A DNA stretch of 64,000 bases, taken from positions 372,001 to 436,000 of the forward strand of contig WBMW01001574.1 of assembly GCA_013396635.1 (NCBI GenBank), read 5' to 3'. The position numbers and the translations under genes are program-made. The notes under the pieces were generated by a model, which saw only the letters and a program-made list of their open reading frames with translations, was not told the DNA's origin and did no database searches. Below are positions 38,019-49,590 of the stretch, piece after piece (position 1 is the first letter of the stretch; each line of letters opens with the position of its first letter). The stretch is from Penelope pileata. Taxonomy: Eukaryota; Chordata; Aves; Galliformes; Cracidae.

Positions 38019-38202
38019 GGGTGACGGAGCACTGGCACAGGCTGCCCAGGGAGGTTGTGGAGTCTCCTTCCCTGGAGATATTCAAGACCCGCCTGGACGC
38101 CTACCTGTGCAACCTGCTGTAGGGAACCTGCTCTGGCAGGGGGGTTGGACTCGATGATCTCTTGAGGTCCCTTCCAACCCCTGCAATTCTGTGATTCTGT
38201 GA
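38019..38202 (+). mobile_element. CR1 LINE 3' tail
   Basis: About 185 bp of CR1 3' end in sense orientation: GAGCACTGGCACAGGCTGCC, GGGAGGTTGTGGAGTCTCC, then GGGGGGTTGGACTCGATGATC and GAGGTCCCTTCCAACCCC, ending in the direct repeat ATTCTGTGATTCTGTGA. The GTG-type terminal repeat and the wording of the ORF2 tail place it in a different subfamily from the 31.2 and 54.0 kb copies. Only the last few dozen ORF2 codons and the 3' UTR remain. Confidence 0.92.
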
Positions 38203-39312
38203 CTCGGGCTCCAAAGCTCAGAGCAGCACCCAAGTGCCTCCTCTTCAAGCACTACCCCCAGCTCCAAACCGCCGCACTGTGCCCAAGAACTACACAAGGA
38301 AACAAGCTGCACTGTGCATCTTTCCTGCGCGGTGCAATTGACTTCGTAATTTCCATAAACCCCAGTGAGAAGTTATTGGGTTGTCAATCTATTCTCTTCC
38401 ACGCACCAGATTTTGGAAAAACGTACTGAAATGGCTGATTTCCTAATTCTGCCCTCAGTACTATTTCAGCAGCAGATGCGGTCTAGCCCAAGAGAATAGT
38501 CTCATTTAAATGAGCAAAATGCAACTACAAAGCTGGTCTAAATTTAGCACAGTTCAGCCACCAAAGAAGGAACATTTACGAGGGCACGCGACAGGTCTGT
38601 GTCACCAGCACAGATGTGACCGAGCAGTTCACCTACACCAACACGAGGTGCTACTAGGTATAAGATGAAATGCTGAAACGTGGATATACTCAGGGCCCAC
38701 TCCATCTTAGTATGATTGCTGGAAACTCCATTAGGGTCATAAATACAGTGAGAGCTGACAACAAGTTCAAGAGAGGGATAGATGTTCTCCCAGTAGGAGA
38801 AAATGCTCTTAACAGCTACCTGTGGGATTATGAAAATAGGCTCCTTAAGTATCTGCAGCTATTAGTGATACTGTATTGCCTGCCAGCCCTAGGAGAGGTT
38901 TCCCTTTGAACACATGCTTGGAGTGCTTTTTCTTTTACCGAGGGAGTATAAACACTAATCTTTGGGGAGGACAAACAAAGCAGCCTGCCCAGCGTGGCAA
39001 ACGGACTGACTTGTTAGCCCATGGAGAGCATTAGTAACTTGCGGCATCAGCACCTTACAGAGATGGTCATTAAATCATTACCGCTGTCATTTACCACGAG
39101 CAAGCAGCACGGCCAGGGCGTCTGCACACCGAGACATCGCCGACCCAAGGACCTCATGAATGGCACGAAGCAGAGCAGAGGGGATCACTGCAATGGCAAG
39201 CGATGTAAGGATCCTGCAACACCACTGCGGAAGTTGAGAAAGTGAGAAAACTCTGCTGGACATGTGATTCTTCTCCCTGAAACTACCCATCTTCACACTC
39301 TAATTTGGCTGA

Positions 39313-39328
39313 TTTTTTTTTTTTTTTT
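39313..39328 (+). repeat. T16 homopolymer
   Basis: Uninterrupted run of 16 T, with no retroposon body recognised. Confidence 0.95.
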
Positions 39329-40345
39329 GCTTTACCTGTGAAAGAGCTGCTATATCTAAGTGCTTGTGGAATTTACCATTTTTTCTCATTCTTTCACCTC
39401 TGAAATGTCACTGGCACTAAGCTCCCTCTTCGTTCTAAAAATACCTAACACAAACTTGTTAGATTCACAGGAAGACTTTCAGGAACATCAGTAAGACCGA
39501 GATGCATCCACTAAACCCTGAATTACAGATTCCATTTTAGGCTTCTAGAAAAAAAATAGTTTTAAGTGACTAGCATAATTATTTCTAAAATTAAATAACT
39601 GCAGATAAACAGTGCTGCTCAGTGAAACAGAACTCTACCCAAAATTAAAGGTAATTATAATGCATATGTAAAGGGCACAGCATTCTGAGCTAAATCACCT
39701 TTAACTATATTTTCTGCATTTGTAACACTGACATTTGAATTCCTACCACTATAGCAATGTCCCATGTTAAATGAAATACGCAAACAACTCTATTCTGAAT
39801 CACCTTGAAGGCTTGCAAAACAGAGTTGTGTTTGAACACATCTATCTTTTTTCCTTACACTCTTTCAACTATTCAACAAGACCACAATGTATGCTTGTGG
39901 AGTCATAACTGGTCACCAAAGCAACAGCTTGGATGCCAAAAGCAGGATTTCAACTTCATTGCACAGAGAAGCAGGGAGGAAAAGGTGATGACAATGCCTC
40001 CATTGTAGCCTTCATCCCGCGACTCAGCCACACAGGGAACTACAAGTCGTTCATGTGCTGAATCCAAAATGAATAACTGGGAAAGTAACCGAAAACGAGA
40101 CGTTGTTTTCTTTTAACTTTTGTTCCCTGCACTAATGGCCTCTAAAACGGTCCCGGCATTAATCTCAGGCAGTAACAAGAGAGATGAGAAAGATCTCCAG
40201 CCAGATTTTCATCTCTCCAAGTGGGTGGAGAAAAAATGTAATGAAACAAACAAACAAAAAAAACCTCCTCTCTTTAATCAATTCTCTTGAAGTTGTCAAT
40301 TTTATATTTATTACAATAGACCACGAATTCCTTCTTTCTCCAAAG

Positions 40346-40360
40346 AAAAAAAAAAAAAAA
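40346..40360 (+). repeat. A15 homopolymer
   Basis: Uninterrupted run of 15 A. It follows about 85 bases after an imperfect CAAA-type tract (40243-40265). No SINE body was recognised. Confidence 0.95.
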
Positions 40361-41398
40361 GAGACAGACAGACCAACAATCACATACAAGAGGCCTTTCC
40401 TCATGCAGTCAGCTAACATACGTGGTTGTATGGATGGGAAAAAAAAACAACACCCGCTCTTGATAATTTTATTGCTCAGCTTTTTACAGAGAACTTAGGC
40501 TTTTTTTCCCAACAAGTCTGATATTCTGCTATAAAAGGACTGAGAGAGAGTTTGCTTTGGGGCCTTCACTCCCCTGTTCAGTGATGCCCTTCTCGTCCCA
40601 TACCCGAGACAGCCGGTTATCAAGTTTCACAATCCAGCAAAGAGGCTCAGTTTAGGAATTTCCCTCGCTTGCCTCCTCTATTTAGGAGGTGTTACATTAT
40701 TCTCTTCACAGTTTGTGGTTCAAATACTGCAGCTGCTAAATAAATATGCATTTCTACACACACACAGACATGTTATTAGATATATTTACATTAATTCAGC
40801 GACACAAACAGACACCTGATTTGCCCCCAAAGAACTGCCAATTAACTAACGGTGGTGGCCACACACTGCAGAGCCCTGGGCTGGGGCCGGGGACATCCCA
40901 GCAGTGATGTCCCTGCCTAGTGCATGTCCCCTGCCTGAGCACCGCAGTGTTGGAGCTGCGGCGACACCTGAAAGCCACCTGCATTGCTTGGATGCTGCTG
41001 CTGGGGCGAGGAGGGATGAAGGGGGACACTGCTGATGTCCCCAGAGGGGCACAGAGGGACACACAGGGAGCACTGGGGGACGTGCTGACCCCAGCATGCT
41101 GCTGGCAGCTTCCACATCTGTGGAAGAACTTCTGCAGGTCCCAGGCTACCAGAACAGCTGAGAGGACAGGAGATTTTGTAAATCCTTGTGAAGCCTGCTG
41201 CTGCTGAGAGCCACACACACATTCCCTCCCCTCCCCTCCCCACCAGTGAGGACTGGGGCTCCCAGGCACACAGCATCAAACACTGGAGCAGCAAGAAGCT
41301 CACACTGCAGCATGTCAAACCCACAGGTCAGGGAAGGCACCCACTGCAAAGTGGCCACTGTAAACCCTGACAGCCCCAGAAACACTACGTGCTAATTG

Positions 41399-41470
41399 CA
41401 GAACCATACAATACCCTGAGCTGGAAGAGTCCCGCAAGGACCAGAGTCCAACCCCTGGCTCCATGCAGGA
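41399..41470 (-). mobile_element. Short degraded CR1 3' end
   Basis: About 70 bp matching the reverse-complemented CR1 terminus: GCAGAACCATACAATACC, GAGCTGGAAGAGTCC, AGAGTCCAACCCCTGGCTCC. The similarity stops abruptly after about 41470. It resembles the subfamily of the copy at 264-565 but is more diverged. Confidence 0.75.
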
Positions 41471-42475
41471 GAGATACAATGAGTACAAAAAGCCACTCTT
41501 GAAGGATTTCAGAAGAGAACCACCCATAACTGCCCTTCTCTCTCTGAGGCTTCCGCTGCTGGACACATGCTGAAGGTGCACAACTGCACCAGCAGAAAAC
41601 AACACGAAGCAAAGCCTCCTGAATAACTGCAACGAGCCTGCAGAAGGCCTGGCATGCACCGCAGGCAGAAGGCATGACAGGTCAGGACTGGTTAGTTTCT
41701 TTTCTTCAGGGTCACCTGGAAAAGATGACAGAGCTTTACCTACATAGATACGATAACCAGCCATGACCTCACTGGTATGAGGTAATGCTTGTAAAAAGAT
41801 TTCATGTGACGCCATCACAGCTGCACTGCAGAAAGGCATCAGAAGCCTTTAAGCAACTTAACAGTTAACACCAGCACTCACGATACGCTTCATTTGTATC
41901 TGCCATCCCTAAATACCTCGCAGTCTGCAAAGAGGATGGTTTTATTGTTTTTAAATACACAGAGGCATGTATTCCTTAATTATACTTTAAGCCATGAGCG
42001 AAGGTCGTGCGCGCACTCGCAGCGAGGCAACAGTCCCGTCACCGCATGTTCTGTAAACAGCTCCCATCACTTCGACAATTACCAGCAGACCTTTAGACTT
42101 ATGCATCTCTTGGCCCCCTTCATATTGGAAAAACATCATTAAAACAGATTAAAACTGCTATTCCGGTCAAACTGCTTATCTAAGGGTAGAAGAAAACACG
42201 GACCTACAATTCTCTCCTTCAAAACAAATGATAACGTCGACTTACTGCAGACTCTTAATCTTGGAAGAAAATATTCTCTCAAATCAGAGACTGCTACATC
42301 TACTCTCCCTTCTATTAAAACAATGTATTTGCATAATCACAGAACTGTTTCAGAGAAACATTTTTACGATGGATAAACAGCAGTCATATGTGTTCAGATA
42401 TGCCGAATTAGATGAAATGCTTTAATAAGAAAAATGTACGTGAAGTACAGTTTTACAATTAACATCTGCTTTATC

Positions 42476-42491
42476 TTTTTTTTTTTTTTTT
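42476..42491 (+). repeat. T16 homopolymer
   Basis: Uninterrupted run of 16 T, with no retroposon body recognised. Confidence 0.95.
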
Positions 42492-44353
42492 GTAAGATGA
42501 CATTTAAGCTACATGCACGTATCAGAGTGCTTTATCTCACAATGCCATTTTCCCTGGAGCATTTGTGTCTCACTTCAATAAAATATCAGCACACAAGGGC
42601 TTGAAACAGGCTCTACCTGCAGCAGACAACTCCCAGACTATCAATTTGTAAAAGCAGTGGAAAAGCAGCAAGAACAATATTGACAGATGGCCTCTCCCAC
42701 ACTTTCCCTGCAAAAGCCTCTGCTCTGGCACCACCTTCCCCACAAATTAGCCTTTGGGGAGTTGATGGATAATGATCCATTTCAGTCTTTCAGCCCTTAA
42801 AGGCTGGGTAGGGGGCATTTCAGATTTTTGGTGGTTGTTTTTTTTGTTGCTGTTTGGTTGGTCACTTGATGCTTCCCACCCATTAAGCTAAACTCTGAAT
42901 CAGACTTTCTAGAAAAAAAGAAAAAAAAGAAAAACTTAGCCATTAGTGCAAATCATTTCTTTGTCCAGAACTTTGGTTGTTTGTCAAGCACACAGAGAAT
43001 TCTCAGGACTGAAGCTCCATGGCTGCACCTGAAACCCACAGGCAATGCTCACCCACAATCAGTGCTCGGGGTATTTGGCCACTGAACCTTTGGCAAGCCT
43101 GGGTCCAATAGCACCACTAAATCTATCCTTTGTCTTCTAAATTATTTTAATCTCTTCTGTGCTCCCTCCTTCTACCAAGAGGAAGAGACAGTGCCTTTGG
43201 GTCTTCTTGCAAAGAGCCTGCCCTACTTTAGCAGTACAAAATATAACAAAGGTGAAGCAATAAAACACCAGCTGAGTTCAGCAGGACCTTGGCCGTCCTT
43301 ACTTTCACTTCCCAGAAGGAAGCCACGATGCACCCAAGGAACAGAGCTGTCCCCTCCTGCCCATCCACGGGCTGCTGCTTTCACCTTGAGCCTACATTTA
43401 AACCAAGGGCTGCAGAAAGGGCAGTGGGTGCTCCCAACCTCAGGACATTGGTGTCCTCAGGAGCAGAAGGTGCACGAGGGCTGTTGTCATTACCAGGTGT
43501 GTTTAATTACTGCAATTACTGGCAGCCAGGAAAGGGCTGCAAGGCATCCACTCTTCAAAGAGAAAAGGCAGCACAGACCATTCCAGCAACTGTAAATACT
43601 TTACCACCTGCAAAGTCACTGGAATTAAACAACAATTTTGAAAACACTCATTTATTCCTCCCTGACCACACCACGTACACAGGCACCTACGCTAACCCTG
43701 TCACCATGGCATCCTCAGCATCTCCATGTCTATGCTCCGATCGATGAGCCACAGAAAGTAAATAAGGAGAATTCCAGGCAGAGAGGGTGGAACACATGGT
43801 GCACATATACATAAAAGCAAACAATACTGCAACCAACTGTTATTTTTATCCTTATGTAAACAGTACCACTGAAAAAGTAAATCTCCTGCACTGCTCTTGC
43901 TGTCAGCCTACCAAAGAGAACTATTTAGCATTGCAAAGGAAAATGAATTTCTTAAGAGCCCAGCAGAAAATCTGAGCTGTGTACAGAAGGTGGGTCGAGC
44001 AAGTCAGAGTGTGAGACACCCAGCCACGCCGGGGCTCTGCGGACACAAAGCCTCCCATCAGTTCAGCCCCTGCACCATGGCACAGCTGCCAGCAGCTGCT
44101 CCTGGGCAGGCGGGGCAGGGCAGGACCTGGCCCCATCTCTGGGCAGTGCAGGCGGGCGGTGTTTTGCATGCAGGCAGAAGCACATGGCTTTTCCAAAAGG
44201 CATGCAGCACAGCACCAGGACCACCAAGTTCCACAGGGAGAAACAAAGCTGCCTTAAGCACTGTGGAAAAGAACCCTGAGCATTTGTGCGGGCGATGGCA
44301 CAGCAGCTCCGTCTCGCCACAAGGCCGCAGGGCGAGTGCCTGGGGCTGCAGGG

Positions 44354-44368
44354 ACACACACACACACA
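44354..44368 (+). repeat. Short (AC)n microsatellite
   Basis: Seven and a half perfect AC units, short for a variable microsatellite. A similar 14-base tract lies at 34508-34521. Confidence 0.9.
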
Positions 44369-47300
44369 AGCACATACGATCGAGAAGCGTGATCAAAGCT
44401 CCTCTCCTGCTTCTGAACGGTACCAAGGGTTTCTCTTTTCACTGTGCTCACAACTTCCTCTGATTTGATTCAAAGGACAATGAAAGCTCCAAGTTCCAAA
44501 CAGCAGCTTAACAGATCTTCTGTGCTGCCAAGTAGGTGGCTGAACTACAAAGTCACTCGCTCTCCGCAGCGGCCAGCCACGGCCGGTCCTGCAACACAGG
44601 GATACCACCTGGCACAGACAGACACCTCTGTGCGTTAACTCAACCCACAGGCCTCCAATGAAGGACTGGCTCTAACCCGTGCCACTGCGGCAGCGAGGAT
44701 AGCAGCTCCGGAGGAGCAACGCAAGAACTTGCTCCTCCACCCGAGAGCAGCCATAATTAGGAAGTGATGGATGTCGCTAGTAAAAGTGAGTGATGTTTTT
44801 CAGGAGCTCTCTCATCTGTAACTGCACTGTTTTCAGATAAAATAACCCTTTCTGTCAGGCAGTGTCAGGAATGTCTACAGCCAATCAGTCACTCTGCTAT
44901 CCCGCAAAAATATATGACGTACTTGTCATAACATCTGTAGCATACATTTTATCAGTCCTTCCTCTTGGTGTACCTCATCAGTTAGGGTCTCCGATTCCAG
45001 CGGCGCCAATCATTTGCACACCTGAGAAAAGCAGATAGATCGAAACTGCCAAAAAACCCAACCGTGTTGCACGTGGAACAGAACTTCACTTGAACAATGC
45101 ACCTTTTAAAACAGCATCAGGTGATATTTGTCACCTGGAGATAACGACCATGAAGCCAAACTCAGGAGGAAGCCCCATTCTCACCTCTGTGTGTAGGCCA
45201 GCAAAGCAGGACCAGCACAAGCAACAGCCCCAAAGAAAGTCAACAAGATAAGCCGGATCATTTCAAACTTGGACACCATAAATTTTCACACTGCAATGAC
45301 TTCATTTACAAGACTTTGACAAACATTAAACAGGGAGAACAAATATCTAACACAATTAACCCAGATTACACATATGGTCTAAAGTCTCCGTGCCACTGTG
45401 CCAGGAAAGCCTGTCCCGCAGGCAGGAGGGGCAGCTAAGCTGCACAGACCCCACAGGCTCACAGCTACCATGGGACATCACCCTCCAGCTGCTGCTCCTC
45501 CTCCCAGCCCTGTTCCCCAGCCAGCCTAATGGAATTGGTTCCAAGACCAAACAAAAAGGCCCCATCAGTGTGATTACAGAGGAGGGGACAGATGAGCAAG
45601 GCAGAGCACTGGTCTTTGGGCACCCTTTGTGTGGTCACCTGTCGAGCAGATTGGCTATGTTTTTAAGTGATTAAATCAGACCTTGGCAAAGACCTGTGTT
45701 AATTTCTCAACATTCTAACCCAGAAAACCTTTCAAGAAAAACAATTACATTAAATTGTTGATAAGGTCCATCAAACAGACTAGCCTCCAAACAGCAATGC
45801 ACTCTGCCTCTGGAAGTCACCTTACAAAACCTGATGGAGCTCAAAACAAAGTTAACATTTCATTACATAAGAGCCATTCTTGATCTTTAAACACAGTCAA
45901 TGTATATTAATATTTAACCATCACATGTTACAGACTCTGTATCACCGTTACAAGCTCATAGCTATTATTTTTGCAAAACGTTAAGAAATAGATGCTTAAG
46001 TCACTCGTCACATGCTTTCTATTTATTATGATGGGAATAAGCTTCTCTGATGAGGTAAATGTTTATTATATTACAAGGCTACAATCTCCTTTGAGCACCC
46101 GATCCAATCCGTGCGCTGGATGCAAAGGTTTCTTAAAGGCTCGGAAGTTAAGCACCAGTATCCTAGAAAACACTCTGGTGCTCCTAACAAAAGGAAACGC
46201 TGAAGCACTGAAGAAATTTATACAGCTGATTACAGTGCTCCCTCTTGAAGCTTGATTGAGAAAACAAATGGCTTTATGTTAAGAGGCACTACTCGAAGGG
46301 AAGCAGCCTCACTAATACCTGCCCATGTGAACCCCCGGTTAATGTTACCGACGGGAGTGCTGCCCCTGACTGAGGCCCATCACTCCAAAATTTTATCCTC
46401 TCCAGAAAATGAGGATGCAAGTAGTTTACTGAACCACAGAACAAGGCAGATGGGAGGGTCCCAAGTCCAAACAAGCAGGGCTAACATTGACGTAAAGCCA
46501 GGTAGCCCACAGCCTTCTCCAGGTGCTTTTCAGGTACCTCAAAGGAGGGAAGTGCCACAGACATTTTCTTTCCGAGTTCTTCCACTCACTTTTCACTTTG
46601 TATCTGACAGGGGCTTCCCTTGCTGCACCCCACGCACGCTGCCTTGCACTGCTTCGCAGTCAGCCCCGTGCTGCTCTGCCCAGTTCCCTCGCTCTCTCAG
46701 CGCCTTTCATGACTCGATGATGTCCTTCCCATACTCTGTGATGGTTGCCAGAAGACGAGTTAAAGTTTGGCTGTAAACTGAAAGGACTTCTTGTCCGTCC
46801 CTTGGCCAAGGGACAGCAGCTGATGCCTTGGTTCCCTCACCCAAGGGCTGACCGGACCCAGTCCTGCAGCCCCACCTCTTGCCCCTCTCCCAGATCCCAG
46901 CCACTGCCGGGGGATGCCTGCAGCCAGCCCATGCTCCCCAGTGAACCCACAGCTCCAGCAGCACTGACCATGGCAGAATCGTTACCTCATATTTAATTAT
47001 AATCCTGCTAATACGCTCCAGATGGAGCTTGTTCTTTCCATAACTGTTAGCTCGTGCATAGGTGGTCATCCAGTACATGTCCCAAAGTGCTCTTTCGCAG
47101 CTGTGCAGCTTAGCCACGTCCTCACTATTTTGTATTTCTTCATTTCAGCTCATTAAGTTGCATGTTGTAGGCTTCCAAATGCTTTTTCAGTCTACCATGA
47201 CCACTTAACTCTGAACTATGCTTCACGACGCTTGCAGCCCCTCTCAGTTTGGGCTTACTTGCAGATCCTGAAAGTATTCCCCTGCCCACATCAGTGAAGA

Positions 47301-47374
47301 GAACAGCAAACAAAGCTCAGCCCAAGACAAACAGGGGTGTGCTCATACCACCCGCCTTGGTCCCCTGGTTTTCA

Positions 47375-47865
47375 CAGAGAGGTATAGGTAACTACTCTTT
47401 AAACATGGTCTTTAAACAGTTACTTGTTTACCACATAAATATGTTCCTATTCCACAGAAATGCCACAGGAGGTTCTGTCAAAAGCTACTAAAGTCAAGAT
47501 GCATCACACAGCTACTGCTCCCCCCAGTCCCTTACCATCATCTTATCCTCCAGATTCCTAGAAACTGATTAAAAATTTTGTTCCAATTCTCTAAGCATCA
47601 CAGCTAGACTAACCACTCTGTAATTCCCCGGACCTCCCCCCTTTTCAAAGGCAGGTACTGCATTTGCCCTTCTCAGTCCTCCAGGACCTCCTTTGCTCTT
47701 CACAATTTCTAAAAGATAATTGTAAATGGTTCGAAGGTTGCTTGGCTAGTTGCTGCTGTACCCTAGGGCAAATTTCATCAGGTTCTGACTATTTGAATAC
47801 ACCTATCTTATCTGCTTTTTCTGATCTATCCTTTTCTTACTCTGTACTTTACTCCTATCACCTCA
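47375..47865 (-). mobile_element. Ancient L3-like CR1 fragment, long and colinear
   Basis: About 490 bp of an old amniote CR1/L3-type RT region in reverse orientation, colinear with the remembered consensus. In order: AACTACTCTTTAAACATGG; GTCAAAAGCTACTAAAGTC; ATTTTGTTCCAATTC; ACTAACCACTCTGTAATTCC; AGGCAGGTACTGCATTTGCC; TCAGTCCTCCAGGACCTCC; AAGATAATTGTAAATGG; and GGCAAATTTCATCAGG. On the minus strand, positions 47501 down to 47479 read M-H-L-D-F-S-S-F, the decayed YLDFSKAFDT motif that holds a catalytic Asp of RT. Small indels break the frame. It is the same family as the piece at 2340-2716 but overlaps and extends it toward the motif's downstream side. Confidence 0.82.
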
Positions 47866-49084
47866 TTTAAATTAATTTTAATTAATGTGAAGACACACTC
47901 AAGCAATACAATAACTACATGAAACCCATTTAGTATTTTATCTTTCAGCTATAATGTTAGCAAAAAACCCCAGACTATCCATCTATCATGACTCTGTTTT
48001 TTTGGAGACGCAGAAGAACACTTTCAAAAACAACAAAAAACAATCCAGATTAGAGACTGTATATGGCTTAAAAGTTAACCACATTTTAGAAGAAACGCTT
48101 TTCAATGACTAAACCAGCCTGTTTCAGCTTGATGCATTTAGAAAACACAACACTTCCCCAGCAGATAAAACATTTGATAACCAAATGCATGATTTCCTGT
48201 GCCATTCCCCTCCTTATCTGGCACTGATCACTGCCAGGGGTAGGGTACCAAATTAGACTGACCGCTGGTCCAAACCAGCGCAGCAAGTCCCACTTCTGTG
48301 AGCAGACAGGTATCTCAGAGCACATCAACATTTTAATGCACCCACCTGTTATAGCTATAATTTACCTTTCATCAACTGGAAATTATCATCCTTACAGCTG
48401 AGACACAGCAACTTATTACAGGAGCACTGCTAGTCTGCTTCCATGCAAAGCAAATCAGACAGCCTTAGATCACCCTCTATGTAATTTCTGTTTTTTCTCC
48501 AAAATGAACTAGATGCAGTTGTGAGCTGTGACCATATCTCAGCTGAAGCAGCATAACTTCTTCAGCTGCTCTATTTCCACCCTCACAGACACATCGGTCT
48601 CTGCTCTGTGATCCCCTAAGCAGAAGATGCAACGCTAATGGAGATTCTGGCTGTCATTCTCAAAAGCAGTTAGTGATCTGAATGCTTCAATTTCTAGCGT
48701 ACCCAACCTGAAATGCTTTAAAAGGTCCAATTTTCAGGAAATGAACACTAAAAAATTGCCCAGTGGTGCATTTTTCCCCCAGTTTTTAAATCCAGTGTCC
48801 ACTTTTACCTGGGGCGTCTATCTAGAAAAGTCTTTTGTAAGACTAAAACTGTGGTACTAGTTGAAAAGAAAAATATTTTCTATTGCTAGCTATGAAGAGA
48901 ATACAACAAATCCATACATTCTTCCAGTTATACAAAATACAGCAGTCTACTCTATAGAGACGAATCCCTGAGTAGTTTCTTTGAGAATGATACAGTGAAA
49001 ATCTTCCCTCACAAAATACTGTAATCAATGAAATCTGCTCGACTGGACATACCAACAAAGCTTTATTTTCAACACTGCCAGGCC

Positions 49085-49106
49085 AAAACAAACAAACAAA
49101 CAAAAC
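49085..49106 (+). repeat. (AAAC)n simple repeat
   Basis: About five AAAC-type units followed by further A-rich DNA. No retroposon body was recognised upstream. Confidence 0.9.
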
Positions 49107-49440
49107 CAACAAAAAACAAGAAAGCAATACGTCCAACCCATGCATCCTTACATTTGTTATTAAGAGCAAATACAACCATTAATAATTCCTTTCTTGCTGC
49201 CTGCCTCCACTGAAAAACAGATCACAATTAGCAAAATGCTTGAAAATCATCCTTGAACTAACGATGGATAGAAAGAAAGCATGCACTGAGAGAAAAGCCA
49301 CACCAATAAAATACTGATAATCTTCCAGGCTGCTGTGCCTTATGAAATAAGTGGAAAAATTCAGAATCTATTTTAGTCAGAAATCTTGCTATCATGCAGT
49401 TGTTCAATTACAGTACAGCAAACCTAATTATTTGGGGCAT

Positions 49441-49590
49441 CTTTCGGAATCCACAGTCTCGGCTGAGCACACGACACGATGCGTTTCCATTCTGTGCTGC
49501 CCGCGCCCAGCTCCCCGCACAGCCACCGCTGCTGCCGGAGCACGGCACCAGGAGCCGGGCAGGCACCTCCGCACGCTCCTCCATCCGACA
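49441..49590. promoter_or_regulatory. Short CpG-dense cluster
   Basis: A hand count over 150 bases gives 63 C, 38 G and 15 CpG: about 67% GC with an observed/expected ratio near 0.94. It lies abruptly between AT-rich flanks (TTATTTGGGGC before, TAATTAGAGTTAAATG after). It is too short for a standard CpG island. The antisense and sense frames over it (about 62-84 codons) are unrecognisable. It could be a small promoter or enhancer, or a relic. Confidence 0.33.

Larger units (their letters stand above)
38203..41398. other. Non-coding unique sequence, no gene seen
   Basis: No confident gene. The 79-codon plus frame at 38670-38909 includes N-K-F-K-R-G-I-D-V-L, which recalls 3'-end text of old LINEs, but the match is too weak to call. 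Homopolymers lie at 39313-39328 (T16) and 40346-40360 (A15). GC-rich DNA at 40850-41270 gives several overlapping chance frames on both strands. Confidence 0.55.
41471..47374. other. Non-coding unique sequence, no gene seen
   Basis: About 5.9 kb without a recognisable gene. It contains a T16 run at 42476-42491, an A/G-rich tract at 42913-42935, a short (AC)7 tract at 44354-44368, and a locally CpG-rich patch at 44285-44395. The longest frames (minus 41315-41839, 174 codons; plus 43897-44463, 188 codons; plus 46252-46776, 174 codons) have no recognisable domain and overlap antisense frames of similar length. Confidence 0.56.

Noticed and set aside
41315..41839. 174-codon minus-strand open frame
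   Set aside because: Runs straight through a decayed CR1 tail and has no recognisable domain, so it is chance.
43897..44463. 188-codon plus-strand open frame, the longest in the window
   Set aside because: No recognisable domain. Three overlapping antisense frames of 65-122 codons show that the region is simply poor in stop codons.
46252..46776. 174-codon plus-strand open frame
   Set aside because: Unrecognisable translation with other open frames inside it. No splice-site or conservation evidence is available.
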